A stretch of DNA of 64,000 bases from Rhopalosiphum padi (lineage: Eukaryota > Arthropoda > Insecta > Hemiptera > Aphididae). Where the stretch lies: the NCBI RefSeq assembly GCF_020882245.1, contig NC_083599.1:69919745-69983744 (forward strand), given 5' to 3'. Under the pieces are notes generated by a model that searched no databases, was not told where the DNA came from, and saw nothing but the letters and a program-made list of their open reading frames with translations. Every line of letters begins with the position of its first letter. Positions within the stretch are counted from its first letter, which is position 1. A program made the position numbers and the translations under genes. Positions 36,491 through 48,534 of the stretch are shown one piece after another.

Positions 36491-37894
36491 TCTGATGTTA
36501 TAATATGATTTGATGTTCAGAATCAAAACAAATTAAAATTATTTAAACAGGTGCTATACTTTATACTCTATATTATCATGATAGGTATGTTATATAATTT
36601 TATTTGGTCGATAAAAAATTCAATGAATTTAAAAATTAAAAAAAGCTTTGTACCCAATAAATTTACTTTTGCTCTTGCACTTTTTGTCCGTATTATTACG
36701 TATAGACGATTTTTTTTTTTGAAAATATACGAGGCTCTTTTTGTAACGCCTTCCCGTCCTCAACAGCATAGTTGCATAATAAACTCGAGTTTTCAACTAA
36801 TTATAAAATATCACTGATTGCATTATGTGACAAATTAAATTTAAAAAAATTAACGTAATTCAGTTTCTCATGATTGTTTGTAATATTACGGTATACCTAG
36901 TCATAATAAACGTTTTTGATTAGTATACAACACTTTTTTCTTTGTTAATCGTCTTAGTTACACCTTACACTTGTCCAGACCGTGGTCTCTATGTTACACT
37001 GTCCTATAAATGTTTGTGTTGTATATTATATGTGTTATGTGTTTTATGTTTTATTAATATTTAACATAATCAACAGTGTAACAACAATTTATAACAAAAT
37101 TAATAAGTTCCATCAATATTTGTATTTAATCTAATATATAATTTTTTTTTTATTTACTCTACATATTTATCATGTTGCCTTTACAAGCTTATCCTGGTGT
37201 TGTAAAATTTGAATAGTTACCTTCTTAGTATTAAATCATTGATAAGATAAATTAGTTTTAATTTTGAGAAATTTAAATAATTATTAATTATTATTATTCG
37301 AATACTAAGTTATGTTTAAATGCATCATTAAAAATAGAAATTGTGTAGTGAATATTTGTGTTTTATTAATGATTTTTATAAAAAAAATTGTTTTTAATTA
37401 GGAATTGTTATTGTTGACAATATTATGTCTATTATTAAGTCTTTATGTATATAATAGTACAAAATGTTCGGGTTTCGCATTTTTATAATACTCGACTATA
37501 CAAAGTGACCTAGAGAACTGTTTGAAAGTATAATATTAATAACTTAATTAGTTTGGAATATTTCGATTTAGAACTATCAAACATTTATAACATCTTCTAT
37601 TGATATGGTTATAGTATGGTGTATATTTAGCAAAGCCAAACCATTTAAGCGTTCTTGCCCCATTTTGAATCTTAACCATGTTTTCAATCTAACAAAAAAA
37701 GCAACAAAAGTAAGCAAGCTTTTTATAATGCAATTTAAAAAGAAGAACAACTCCTTAATTTTAAGCAATGTTAATATATAAATACATACATATATTCAAT
37801 AAAGTATGTAATATGTAATATAATATATTGAAATAATTAAAATTAGGTAAAACAAAATATGTAGTAAAATAAAATTCATAAATACATAATTAAA
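36491..37894. other. AT-rich DNA, no gene seen
   Basis: No supportable feature. Confidence 0.4.
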
Positions 37895-37986
37895 TTTTTT
37901 TCTCACTTCGCCTATAAGATTCATTTGGCTATAAGACTCAGTTTGTGCTGGTCCCAAAATGAGTCTTATAAGTGGTATACTCACTG
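37895..37986 (-). mobile_element. Terminal fragment of a pogo/mariner-like element
   Basis: In reverse, starting at 37986 next to TA, it reads CAGTGAGTATACCACTTATA followed by agactcattttgggacc. This form is typical of a TA-target DNA transposon end. No partner end was seen. Confidence 0.4.
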
Positions 37987-39476
37987 TATTTGTATTTTAA
38001 TTTAGTTATATATAAATAATTTTTTTGCACATATCATACTGAGAGTTGAGACAGCAAAACTTAGCAATGAATGATGACTAATTAATTATTATAACACTAT
38101 AAAACAGACGGAGAACAAATCAACAATAGTGCATAAATAAAATTATATTACGCGATAACTAAGGCATAACGCAAGTCCCTACCATTATAAAAAAAAATAA
38201 CCGTTTATGTACAATCATGCTGGAGTCGATTATCATAGATAATAACAGGTGATCGCCCAATTTGATACCCTGTTGTAACTTGTAGCGGTAAACTAGGTTA
38301 TCGGACTAAATGACCCATGAGGATCTAGTTGGCCAGTCTACGTGACGTAGGTTAGGTGTGCACGAACCTAACATAATATACGAGGTGTACCCCAAAGAAA
38401 AATGTATGTACAATTTACCAATTTGTTATCACTGATACAATTTTTCAGAATTTTTGTTTTTCAAGGAAATACCTTATAACCATTAGTCATATAAAAATTG
38501 TCCTGGTTTAAATATTCTCGGGGGGGAGGGGCGTTTGCCCTCATCACCCCCCTCAAATACGCCACTGTTCTAAAACAAGTATTGCATAACATAAAGATTG
38601 TGTGTACCTATATTATATTTAAACATATAATTATATAAAAAATCTTAACCATATTTAAAATGATAAAAATGTATCACGAACCATATACAAATAATAATAA
38701 CTAATAAGATATCAATTGATCATACGTATTACTTGATATTAACAATAGATAAAAATTCAAAAAATTATAGAACAGGGCTTTGAAGGAGTAAGAACTAACT
38801 AATGACACAGGCCATGGGCGGCAATTAGTGATTAGTCTAGGGTTAGGATGATTATGATTTTGCGTATTTTTTTTAGGTTGTCCAATTGCTTCTATTTTTA
38901 TATAGAAATATGTTTCATGATATCTATATTCAAAATATCAAAATTTTATTTTGCATATAATTGCATTATTTGTGTTTTTTCTGTTTTTAAGCGCGAATTT
39001 GTCGGCTTTTGATACAAAATGCTGAGAAATATATATTTTATTAACCGAATCTGAAATAAGTTTGATTATCATCTGTATTTATCAAATTATTACTTATTAA
39101 TTGTTAAGAATTTAATATGGTTATACGGAGTAAAGATACCTACTTAAATATATTACGTATTAACACCAAATAGACGAAGATTTGCAATGGAACATTTAAA
39201 ACAAACAACAATTATAGATTATGTACAATTTTATATATATCTTATATATGGTATACTCGTAGAGTAATCGCTTCTCCGTTGTCGCCGCGTTGAATCGGCC
39301 GGGATATATTGAATAACAAAGTTTGGTTTAATTTCTCAGCAGTGTAATTTTTTAATTTTTTTTTAATTCCTTAATAATCAGTTAGGTATTGTTGAATAAA
39401 AATATTATATTGTTAATATACTAATATAATAATTAAAACAATTATTTAATAAATATTAATTGCATGATATAAAAAC
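37987..39476. other. AT-rich DNA with one hAT-like end
   Basis: A G/C-run segment ending tcaaatacgccactg at about 38566 looks like a hAT terminus. Otherwise no gene or structure was recognised. Confidence 0.4.
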
Positions 39477-39727
39477 CAGTGGCGTGTTTACAGGGTAGGC
39501 CGACTAGGCCCGGGCCTACACAATTTTTATTTTACTGGTTTTTTTTTAATCAAAAATAAAAATGTTACTTTTAATATTATTATGAATAATTATTATATGA
39601 ATATTATCATACCCATATTCCATTTTATAGGACAAATCTTTCCTAATAATTATAAACAATATAAACACACTTACACACTACAAATAAAACTGGCTTACCT
39701 AATTATTTCATGCTTGACACGCCACTG
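39477..39727. mobile_element. hAT MITE, 251 bp
   Basis: Ends CAGTGGCGTG and CACGCCACTG are exact inverse complements. Flanks ataaaaac (39469-39476) and ataagaac (39728-39735) match at 7 of 8 positions. No ORF. Confidence 0.8.
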
Positions 39728-40018
39728 ATAAGAACATAATATCAAAAAAAAAAAAAAATCAATTAGGTGTTATTGATAGTAAAATATTATTAAATTTATT
39801 ATTAAAATTATAGAGTATACTATAAAAAAAAAACTATTATAATTAGGTACACATAAAATCAAAATAATCATAATATGATAATATTTTAGTTTATTTAACT
39901 TTTATAGTAGATAGTGTACATCAGTTATTAAATTAAAAAAAAAAAATACAGTACAACAATACCTTTCGCAAAAACAAATTATTAGGTTTTATAATCGTTG
40001 GCTTACACACACAAACCT

Positions 40019-43000
40019 TTATTTACCGTCTTTTATCCCTGACCATCTTTTGACATCCTGTGATGGTAATGGATGTACCACATTCTTAGTAAATAAAAGA
40101 CCAAAAGAACCTATCGAAGCATTTCTATTAGGTCCTGCGTCTTCTTCACTTTCCAACATCTGTGGCAGACCATCACACCATTCGTCTCCACTAACCACCA
40201 TCTTGATTGATCGTAGTTCATCATTGAGTATTTTATACAACTGCAGTAAGTGGACAAAAAGATAAAAATAGATTAACCCCTAATATTAAATAAAAATCTC
40301 TAATTTATTAATCGAATCTGTAAGCAGTGTTGTGCATTATCTAGATAAATTATGTAGATTAAAATATTTATCTTTTTATCTTATTTAGATAAAAATAATT
40401 TTAATTATTTTTCTATCTCATCTATTTAAATAAAATGGTTATCTGAGATAAATTATCTAGATAATTAAATTTTTTCTTTGTGATTTTTTTTAGTTAAGTT
40501 TTTATTTTATTTTTATTCGATATCACTTACAAGTTACCTTATACTATAAGGTATTTTAAACTGATTAAAACTCAATATCTTTAAAAAAAATAGTTTAATA
40601 ATATAATTTTTATGTTTAAACAATAAACAAAAGTACCTACTTTGTTCTTATTTTGTCTCTTAATATAAGTAAAATAAATAAAGATAATTTTAAAGAAAAT
40701 AAATCATAATGACATAGGTAACCTAAATCCTAATACTTTATATTATTTGATTTATAACAAAATTTCCATTTTACAATTTTTGCATGCTTTAAACTGTGAA
40801 ACTTTTTAAAATGATCTATTATCTTATCTAGATAATTTTTCAATGGATTGTCTGTTATCTTATCTAGTTAATTTTTTGGTTATCTTTGTACAACACTGTC
40901 TGTAAGGTATGTGTAAACATAGTATACTCACGCTACATCTGTAGTTATTTTTTTTGGCACCTTTGTTGTATAGTTGAACATACCAACCTTTAATATATTC
41001 ATATTCTACGAATGGTTGTTTTGATAAACACTTAAACACGTAGTGGTGCATATCTGCATCAAGTACTAGAACAAAACAAATATATGAGTAATGAGAAGTC
41101 TTGTAAAAAATACTTTTAAAAATGTATTAAAACACTAATACTAGTATTCGCATAAAAAATGTTATAAATACTTTTAAAATACTTATAAAATAATGTATGT
41201 ATTAGATTGATATAAAGAAATGTATACTATTATCTTTATATCAATCGATTTATTCGATTTGCCAACATGGAATAATAGTATGGGGGGGAGCTACTGAGAA
41301 TATACTAAGACTGCACCCAATAAGGTACAAGTAAACACAAAATCACACATGTAAACTGCGCCCGAGTTTTTATCAAGTAAACAAAGGTGACATGTAAACT
41401 GCGGCTGATAAAATTTTAAAAATTAAGAGCTATATTTTTGCAAAAGTAAAAAAAATTACAATTTCTAATTAATTAATTTAATAATTTTTTACTTGGTTTA
41501 TTACAGCCATATTTTTAATATGAATAGTTAATAAAATAAAATTAGGTGCATATATCTTTGGTTGCCTTGCGTTTCACCATACCAGTCACGAATTATTTCT
41601 GAAGGTTTTGGTCATTTAATGATTCGTGGTTATGGTTTAAATTTTGTTGTTCAGCGATTCTATCGTCATCACCTACCGTTTTTGACAGTACATCGTCACT
41701 TAACCTCACCTGAACTTAGATGCCGATTTATTTTAGGAAATTTAAATTTTGAAATTATTTTTAAGCTCTTTTCGCGCTGTGATACGCATTGTTCGGCCAT
41801 TGTGACTTCACTGATTAAAGTAAATATGATGTAGTGATAATCATCATCAGTTATTGTATACCGCAATAGTTATTTGATAAAGTGGTATTTTTATAAATAC
41901 TATGGTTTTGGACAAATATACATTTTGATCAAAAAAGTACACAATCATAGATTTACTTTAATAAGTTAAAAGTTTTGTATAATTTACAAACGGGGCGCAG
42001 CTTACATTATACCTTTTTTAACATAAGATACAAATTTGGGCGCAGTTTACGTATGCCCTAATAAAAACATGATTTTAGACAGGGAGACCTTTCTGGAGTT
42101 GCGAACGCAGCATTGTACTGTAACAATATTATAATAATTCATTATACGTACCCGTTTCTTCGCAACTTCCAATGCCATATTTGAGATCGCCCAGCCACAA
42201 ATTAAACGCTGGTACAATATCGCCACTGTCTGGTTGCATGGAAGCACATCCACCTGCCGGTGGATCGTAAGTGCCTATCACCTTTACTTTAAATTGTACA
42301 TCTGGTGATCCAAATGGTGGACAGTAATCTTTGTTTTTATCCACATGTACTATACACACAAGAAAACGAATACCACATTAAATTTAAGAATATTATACTG
42401 TTTGTTTATACAATATTGTTATTGCGGTTTCATACATGGTCGTCTAAGCGAGACGATGATTAGGTGATAGGTATTTATAATGTTTAGATATTATTATGAC
42501 AGCAGTGAATCGTCGTCATACGGACGATCATTGCACCGGTCAAAATACGCTTGATTATTTTAATCGAGACTTCCGAAAGCGACCTGGTACAGTGAATGTT
42601 ATAAGTCACGCATTACTTTTCGACTTTGTTAATTCATCAAAATTGTTGTTCAACGATTCGGGCAACTGACCTCGTTATCGCAGCACCGTAAAAAATATTA
42701 CCGCGTTAGGTATATCTGTAGATATAATTTATCAATTAAACCTACCTTTTTAAAACACCAAATTATATTATTTATTATACTTATATTATATACTAACTGC
42801 TCCGTCACAGCGTTGCCCGTGTATTAGATGGGTTAATAATGTGTGAAGCTCACGTCGATCAAACGGTTTTAAAAGTGTATTCGAATAAATACGCGTGTTT
42901 AACAGTCGCAAGGTGCAATGCAAGTGAAATATTTCAGACGGCAGCGGCGTTATTGTTTAAAATGTACTAGCATCAATGACAACATTTTTATACTTTTATA

Positions 43001-44755
43001 AATTTATAAAATTTAAGTATAATAAGCTCAAGGGAGGGATATTGGGCATGGACCAGTTGCGCTACTTATATTTTAGGTTCCTTATTTTTACATGGACATA
43101 TGTAAGTTACTACTCGGCGGAAAAAGTTACATATGTATATACACAATTAAATATAGCTAACTAATATACATTCAAATTCAAATATACTTAATTTAAAGCA
43201 AAACGTATACGAAATTACGGGAAAATACGACAAGCTACAAGCTGATAATAGTACCTATAAATCTATTTAAAATACATATTTTTATAAAAGTATTTTTAAA
43301 TACTAGGTGTAATGTAGAATAATGTTATAAACCCTGAAGACAACTGAGCGCAATTGGTCTATCTATCCAAAAAAGACAGCGCAATTGGTATGCCGACCCA
43401 AAAAAGACAGAGCGCAATTGGTATATTAAAAGGTCATTTTAAGCGCAATTGGTAAACTCCGGGGGATATTTACCCTTTTACCCTTCCCTTGGATCCGCCA
43501 CTGCTAAGTACTCTGACATAACGAATTTTACTCCCCAGACTGCTCGTCGCTGCGTATGTCGATTCACTGCTTGTCTGCTTCGTGATATTAATAAATTTAC
43601 GATGTACATTCAAATTACTTCGATGAACTTGTTCCACACACTAACCCGCTTACGATTGTATTCCTATATCAGTAATTTTTTCTTTATCAAATTTTCTGTC
43701 GCGAATCTAACCCTTTAAATTTTAGGTACTTCTAAGGCAAAATTAAAAAGGGGATCTCATCACAAAACGATCCCCATTCCCGTATTTATTTCGTATCCGA
43801 TTTTAGACGCAAAACCGCTTGATTGATTTGTAATCGCCCTATGCTGTGCACAAAGCACGGGTAGTGAGCTCTTATGGCTAACGCGATAGACTAGTTAGTA
43901 TAGTGTATAATATGTAAAATTTGTATATAATTTATAATATATTTATTACGTCATGTTGGTTTTTCATAGATATCACTTCTTACTGTTCATGAGAATTGTT
44001 TGGTACCTACGTAAATACAGTACGCGAAAACGAATGAATACAGTAATACAATTTAAATTACAGTACAACCAAATACTGCTGTACATTGAAACTTAGATTG
44101 AGCCAAAAATATATGTTGCTATTATGTATGTGCTGTTTTGATTTACGTTTTCGTCTCGTATATATGATGGAAAACTAGCCATTTGAAAATTTTATAATAG
44201 ATAAACCATTTTCCTACATTTTTTCAAGCATTTAAATAATATTTTTTTGCTACTTAGTATAATATAAGCCTTAAATTAAATATCACCAATTCTATATTAT
44301 AACTAATATCCTCTGCATGTATTATATCATTTTATTACCAATTTACCATTATTATTAGTGAAGTAAAAAAGTGAAATATTAGATTGTATAAAGTACTTAT
44401 GCAGTATAATGTAACAATCACGGTAGAAAAAAATATAAAAATTAAAAGAAAATTAATAAAATATAAAATAAAATCATAATATTTAAAAATAATAAAATAA
44501 AATTAAATAATAACATTATTGGCAATGGTAAGATAAAGTTAATAACTAATAAGTCTTAACAATAAATAAAAATATAAATGCACAAAAAAATAAATATTAA
44601 ATATTTTAAAACGATAAAGATAATAATTTTTTACCTGATGAATCTTGGAGCTCTTGTCCTGGATTTGTTTGTGGAAATACTTCAGGTGCGTTAGAAATTG
44701 CTTGTATATGGAAAATGAGTGCAAATAGGATAAATAAACTTGTCATGGACGCCAT
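40019..44755 (-). CDS. Secreted Cys-rich protein, four exons, copy 2
   Basis: Paralog of the gene at 23416-27566, 224 aa, unrecognised family. Exons: 44755-44635, 42349-42152, 41065-40932, 40240-40019, with exon lengths of 121, 198 and 134 nt identical to copy 1 and intact splice sites. Signal peptide MASMTSLFILFAL... IQA (residues 1-19). Shares the CPPFGSPD, PPAGGCASM, GWYVQLY and EWCDGLPQ blocks and five cysteines; the sixth Cys is at the end of exon 2 here (SCEE) but at the C-terminus in copy 1. The last residues are unrelated to those of copy 1 (IKDGK against MCALG). The stop codon TAA lies inside an AATAAA hexamer. Intron 1 holds a motif array, intron 2 a TIR element (41351-42050) and intron 3 a 574-bp hAT. 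Confidence 0.85.
40325..40898. mobile_element. hAT element in intron 3, 574 bp
   Basis: Ends CAGTGTTG and CAACACTG, with the 8-bp duplication tctgtaag at 40317-40324 and 40899-40906. Copy 1 of the gene has tctgtaag only once at the same place (about 24650), giving an exact empty site. The interior is full of ttatctagataa palindromes. No ORF. Confidence 0.9.
41351..42050. mobile_element. TIR-array element of gtaaactgcgccc, intron 2
   Basis: Left arm: gtaaactgcgccc at 41351 and gtaaactgcggct at 41393. Right arm inverse: gggcgcagcttac at 41993 and gggcgcagtttac at 42038. Spacing is 42 and 45 bp, and the arms align over about 55 bp. The gene-1 intron lacks it. A 90-codon frame at 41562-41834 (LPCVSPYQSRIISEG...) lies inside; I do not recognise it, and it may be chance or a captured fragment. 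Confidence 0.7.
42455..44315. other. Insertion-derived part of intron 1, copy 2
   Basis: Absent from copy 1, which has a different insertion at this point. It contains a moderately GC-rich stretch (42480-42700), a Helitron-like cgttgcccgtg near 42813 and acaaagcacggg near 43857, the array at 43348-43452, and ggatccgccactg at 43491-43503, which resembles a hAT end. No intact gene. Confidence 0.45.
43348..43452. repeat. Array of gcgcaattggt, 30-33 bp period
   Basis: Exact gcgcaattggt at 43348, 43379, 43412 and 43442, with the linker ccaaaaaagacag shared between the first units. All units point the same way, so this is one arm only. Similar in design to the TIR arrays at 33131 and 57031. Confidence 0.8.
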
Positions 44756-44836
44756 CCTGTTATAAACGTAAAAATTTAACTGGAAAATAAGATGACTGTT
44801 GAGACAGAAATGGTGATCGACAATCCTGCGCGCCCC

Positions 44837-44844
44837 CTTTTATG
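44837..44844 (-). promoter_or_regulatory. TATA-like box of secreted gene 2
   Basis: CATAAAAG on the - strand within gggcataaaag, about 82 bp above the ATG at 44755, matching copy 1. Upstream of it is a cggcgg-repeat, also present in shorter form in copy 1. Confidence 0.6.
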
Positions 44845-45324
44845 CCCTATCGGCGGCGGCGGCGGCGGCTTCTACGGCGTTGGTGTGGTGGACAGTGGTG
44901 GTGGCTGCCACCACCGGTTGCGCGTCGAAAGCACATTAGGCTAGGAGCCTACCAGAGCACCGAGCGAACGGCAATCCTATTAGACGAACCACTCACCCCC
45001 CCCCCCTCCCCGTTAAGCACTGCAAACACACAACAGACATACGCACACAGTCAAACACTCCCACCAACACACTTACATCTGCACGGTGGAGTTTCGGCGG
45101 TGGCGACGGTGTTTGATGCCCGAAACCGGATACCTAGACGACAAATGTCGAATGTTTGTCTATATATATATATATATATATATGACAATATACGATGTAT
45201 TGGAAAAGATATTTTCATAAAATATAAATATTTCGAAAAACGGAACGCGTATCTTCTCGACGCGTGACTGACGACTGTATAGCGTTCACACGAACTTTCT
45301 AAGATATATAATACATTATAAATT

Positions 45325-45451
45325 CAGTGTTGGGATTGGATAAGTACTTTTTTAGCTAGATAAAGATAAAGATAATACAACAGAAATGTATCTAAATTCT
45401 AGATACAGATTAAAGATAATTAAATAATCATCTAGATAAGTCACAACACTG
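45325..45451. mobile_element. Short hAT MITE, 127 bp, older than duplication
   Basis: Ends CAGTGTTG and CAACACTG, interior tctagataa. The right flank attataat matches the left flank gttataat of the copy-1 fragment at 28035 (7 of 8), implying an original 8-bp duplication. Confidence 0.6.
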
Positions 45452-45549
45452 ATTATAATAGGTTTGCGTAATTGCGTTATATTATTATTATGTATGTACA
45501 AACTTGGAATATGGGCTGAAAATGCACGACTTCGCGATGTAAATTCATT

Positions 45550-45890
45550 AGGGCTGGGATTTATATGTAATAAACTAATAAAAAACCAAAAATATGTACA
45601 TATGTAATGTGCATTATTCAATTACAATTTTTACGAGTACTATTATATAAGTATAAATGTATAATACTACTAAACCACCGAAATTGTAAAAATGTACGAA
45701 ATATGTAAAAAAAAGTGCTGAAATTTTACAAATCATATTAAAATATATATTTATGACGAAATATGTAAAAATATGTAAAATAAAATATTTTTTATTTTAT
45801 TGCAAATCACGTGAAATGAATTTATCATTTGCAATACTTAATTTATCATGTTTTAGTAAAAATATGTATTTACATACAAATTCCAGCCCT
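45550..45890. mobile_element. TIR element, AGGGCTGGGATTT ends, 341 bp
   Basis: Left AGGGCTGGGATTTATATGTA; right end in reverse AGGGCTGGAATTTGTATGTA. The flanking string attcat is present on both sides (45543 and 45891). The interior repeats acgaaatatgtaaaa. Related in end sequence to 11864-12866. Confidence 0.65.
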
Positions 45891-47140
45891 ATTCATCATT
45901 ATTATGGTATATTGGCCAAACATTGTAGGTATGCCACTGACACGCAATATACTATATGTATAATATGTATAAAATATCACACCAAAAACACTTCGTTATA
46001 ACTTCGAGTAAAAAAAAACTATGTTAAAAAAAATTCGTGTAGTGACATTACATTTAGTAGGTATAATGTTGACTAAGTGTTAAACGCGGCCGTTTATCAT
46101 TTCAACCTATTTAGGCTATATACTCATTGATCGGCGTGTACCAGTGGCAACTAGTAACTATACGTATTACATTATTGATCGTCAAGCTACCAATTAATAA
46201 TATAATATAAAAATATAATATGATTTCATAATATTATATAGACATATAGTCCATTACTTGTTATACTGTTAGAATAAATCAGTTAAAACAATAAGTATTT
46301 TTCAAACGGTATTTTTTAATTATCGTTTCGAAATAATTCAATGGTTTAATTAATTGTATACATGCTTATATTTTATTATTTACGATCGCGTTTAAAATTT
46401 ATTTAGTCATACATCTACCAACTTTTTTTTATTATTATTTAATCACAGTATAAATTAAAATATTTTGAAAGCGCTTTTATGGTACTCACTGTGTCATATA
46501 ACTATTATAACTGTATATATGAGTGTCGAACCAGTTGTGAGTTTAAAACATTTTTTGGAGGGTGTTGATTTTGGTTGTGTGACAGTATAAATCTTACAAA
46601 TGACCAAAACATTTTTTTACCCATAAAAGATTTATACCACGCACAAGTACACTGCTTTTATTATGGCTATAATGATACTATAATGATATGCAACAATAAT
46701 ATATTTTATACTTAATCAGCCCCTATTTTATTGTGTAGTACAGAAATGCATGTGAACTAAAAAGTGTGTACATGTATTTACAAAAATGTTTAGTGTTTTT
46801 ACTTATTTACAAAATAAAATGTGCATATATTTATACAAGACATGTAGTAAAAATGTTAGTATGGTATTATGTATATCACAATATCACTACTACGGTAATA
46901 CAAAAACAGTTTTTTTATTCCAGCGGGTAGGTATAAAAAACACCTATATATATTATATACTTTATAGTGCAGTAAGTATACCGACAGAATCTTGGCGCCT
47001 GATGTTATGTAGACCCGCCAAGTATTTTACCTTTTACAATATAAAAATTTACGGATTCGGACGATGGCGACAATGATTTTATCTACGATTATATTATAAT
47101 ACTATTTCAACAGACAACATATTTTTTCAACAAAAGTAAC
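45891..47140. other. AT-rich DNA, no gene seen
   Basis: No supportable feature. Confidence 0.4.
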
Positions 47141-47144
47141 GCGG

Positions 47145-47480
47145 TACGCAGTACGGCGTCAGAAAGGCGGACAGCTGCATCCCCTGTCAGAGACCATATA
47201 TATATATTTATGTAGACGACACACGTGCACTTAGTCGTTTTCTTTGGTTTCTCGTTTCTTTATTCTACCCTACATATACAGCGATAAGTAAAATAAATTG
47301 ATCTCTGTAGTTTCAGCGTATAAAACCTTCTTCGTGGGAGGTATTTGTCCTATATAGCTTTTAAACGTATTTTAGGTATTATTATTGCTTTTGATGTTTT
47401 ATACAGTGCCGTACGAATTGGTGACAGCGGACAGTTCGTTTTAGAAATGAAACAAACTGCAGGAAGCCAGGAAATATATT
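47145..47480 (+). mobile_element. LTR-like repeat with possible primer site
   Basis: Matches, in inverse, the end of the window (63760-64000): ggacagctgcatcccctgtc, agagaccatatatat, ttattctaccct, aaaataaattga and gatgttttatacagtgcc are shared in order. The ctgtcagagaccatatata part could be promoter-like and aataaa a poly(A) signal. ttggtgacagcgg at about 47419 directly after the shared block would suit a primer-binding site. No pol domain follows. The frame at 47489-47725 is not recognised. Confidence 0.5.
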
Positions 47481-47999
47481 GAGATAGGTTGTCGCCAGCG
47501 CGTTACAATAGTAATTTTTCTACTAAGCCGAGAAAATGTGCTGATCTCACGTATTGCTGTCAGCCTTCGACTTATTTATGGGAGTGTGGAACGCCTTCTT
47601 TAGAAATTATCGATTTTAATAATACGGCAACGGTCGGAACTTACGTCTTTCAATTCAAACCGTATCGTACAGGTGTTTCACTGAAAATCACAAAACCTTA
47701 TATATTTACATTTATTTCAATATAAGGCTATTCAAAATGATCGAATTTTTAATTTTACAAAAATATATACAGATTACAAAATGTGTACCGAACGATCCAT
47801 AAAATAATATACGTATAAACTATAAACGTGTATTACATATCATGTAGGTACATTACACAAAGATTAAATTGGTGTACAATATTTGTATTATTGCTCTGTA
47901 GGTTTCTGGTTTTTTCGTTTGAACGTTAAGATTGTTGACGCATGATTTAAATAAAAATTCTTAAGGACCAACAAAGTCTATATGAACTCAGAACATAAA
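47481..47999. other. No recognised gene
   Basis: Holds a 78-codon frame (47489-47725, with CADLTYCCQPSTYLWECG) of unknown nature directly after the LTR-like block. It might be an internal fragment of that element. Confidence 0.3.
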
Positions 48000-48534
48000 T
48001 ATGTTAAGTCTTTAACTCCTTTTACTATTATGAGAAATTTTTTCTTGTTGAGGTTCGTTTCTGGGTTATTTAAAACTGCATCTGGGTTTGATGTAATTGT
48101 GTTGGCTTCAATTTGTTCGATTTGTGATAGCACTTAAAATCGATTTTTATATAAATAATTTTATTTATATCTGTTTTATATCTCTTATTTATGTTTGGAT
48201 AGTTAGGTTCAGAGAAACTTGAGTGATTTCTTTTTTCGGTATGTTGTAAACAGCTATTGTTATTTGGACTATTTGAATTATTTGGTGAGGGTGGATGTAT
48301 CAGGTTGGGATTATTTGTAGGTATGTTTAGGCGAGAATACTGTTTATTGGTTTTATTGATTTTATTAGTAGAATTTTTATTTTTATAGTTAGATTTTACA
48401 TTTAGCGATAGTGGCATGTTTATCTCATATACAAGGTCGCGCACCGCTGCGCTTCGCTCGCGATAACGCGACAACTGTACGATAATTATAACACTTGGAA
48501 TAATTAGGAAATTTACTCGATTTACATTATACAA
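48000..48534 (-). pseudogene. Asn/Pro/Ser-rich ORF, possibly LINE ORF1 relic
   Basis: On the - strand a 154-codon frame begins at 48534 and includes SLNVKSNYKNKN, LIHPPSPNNSNSPNNNS and a Lys-rich stretch. After a frameshift near 48130 the coding style continues (LSQIEQIEANTITSNPD, then KKKFLIIVKGVKDL) to about 48000. The low-complexity start followed by this segment recalls the first ORF of insect non-LTR retrotransposons, but no zinc knuckle is seen. An alternative is a chance frame in AT-rich DNA, though the frameshifted continuation argues against that. Confidence 0.35.

Larger units (their letters stand above)
40019..45451 (-). repeat. Segmental duplication, copy 2 (partner 23416-28104)
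   Basis: See copy 1. The alignable intron 1 block next to exon 2 (about 94 bp ending gatgattagg) differs from copy 1 at only two positions, whereas exon 2 differs at about 45 of 198. Confidence 0.8.

Noticed and set aside
44842..45267. 141-codon Arg/Pro-rich frame upstream of secreted gene 2
   Set aside because: It starts in the cggcgg repeat of the promoter and runs through poly-C and (TA)n repeats; the equivalent region of copy 1 does not keep the frame.
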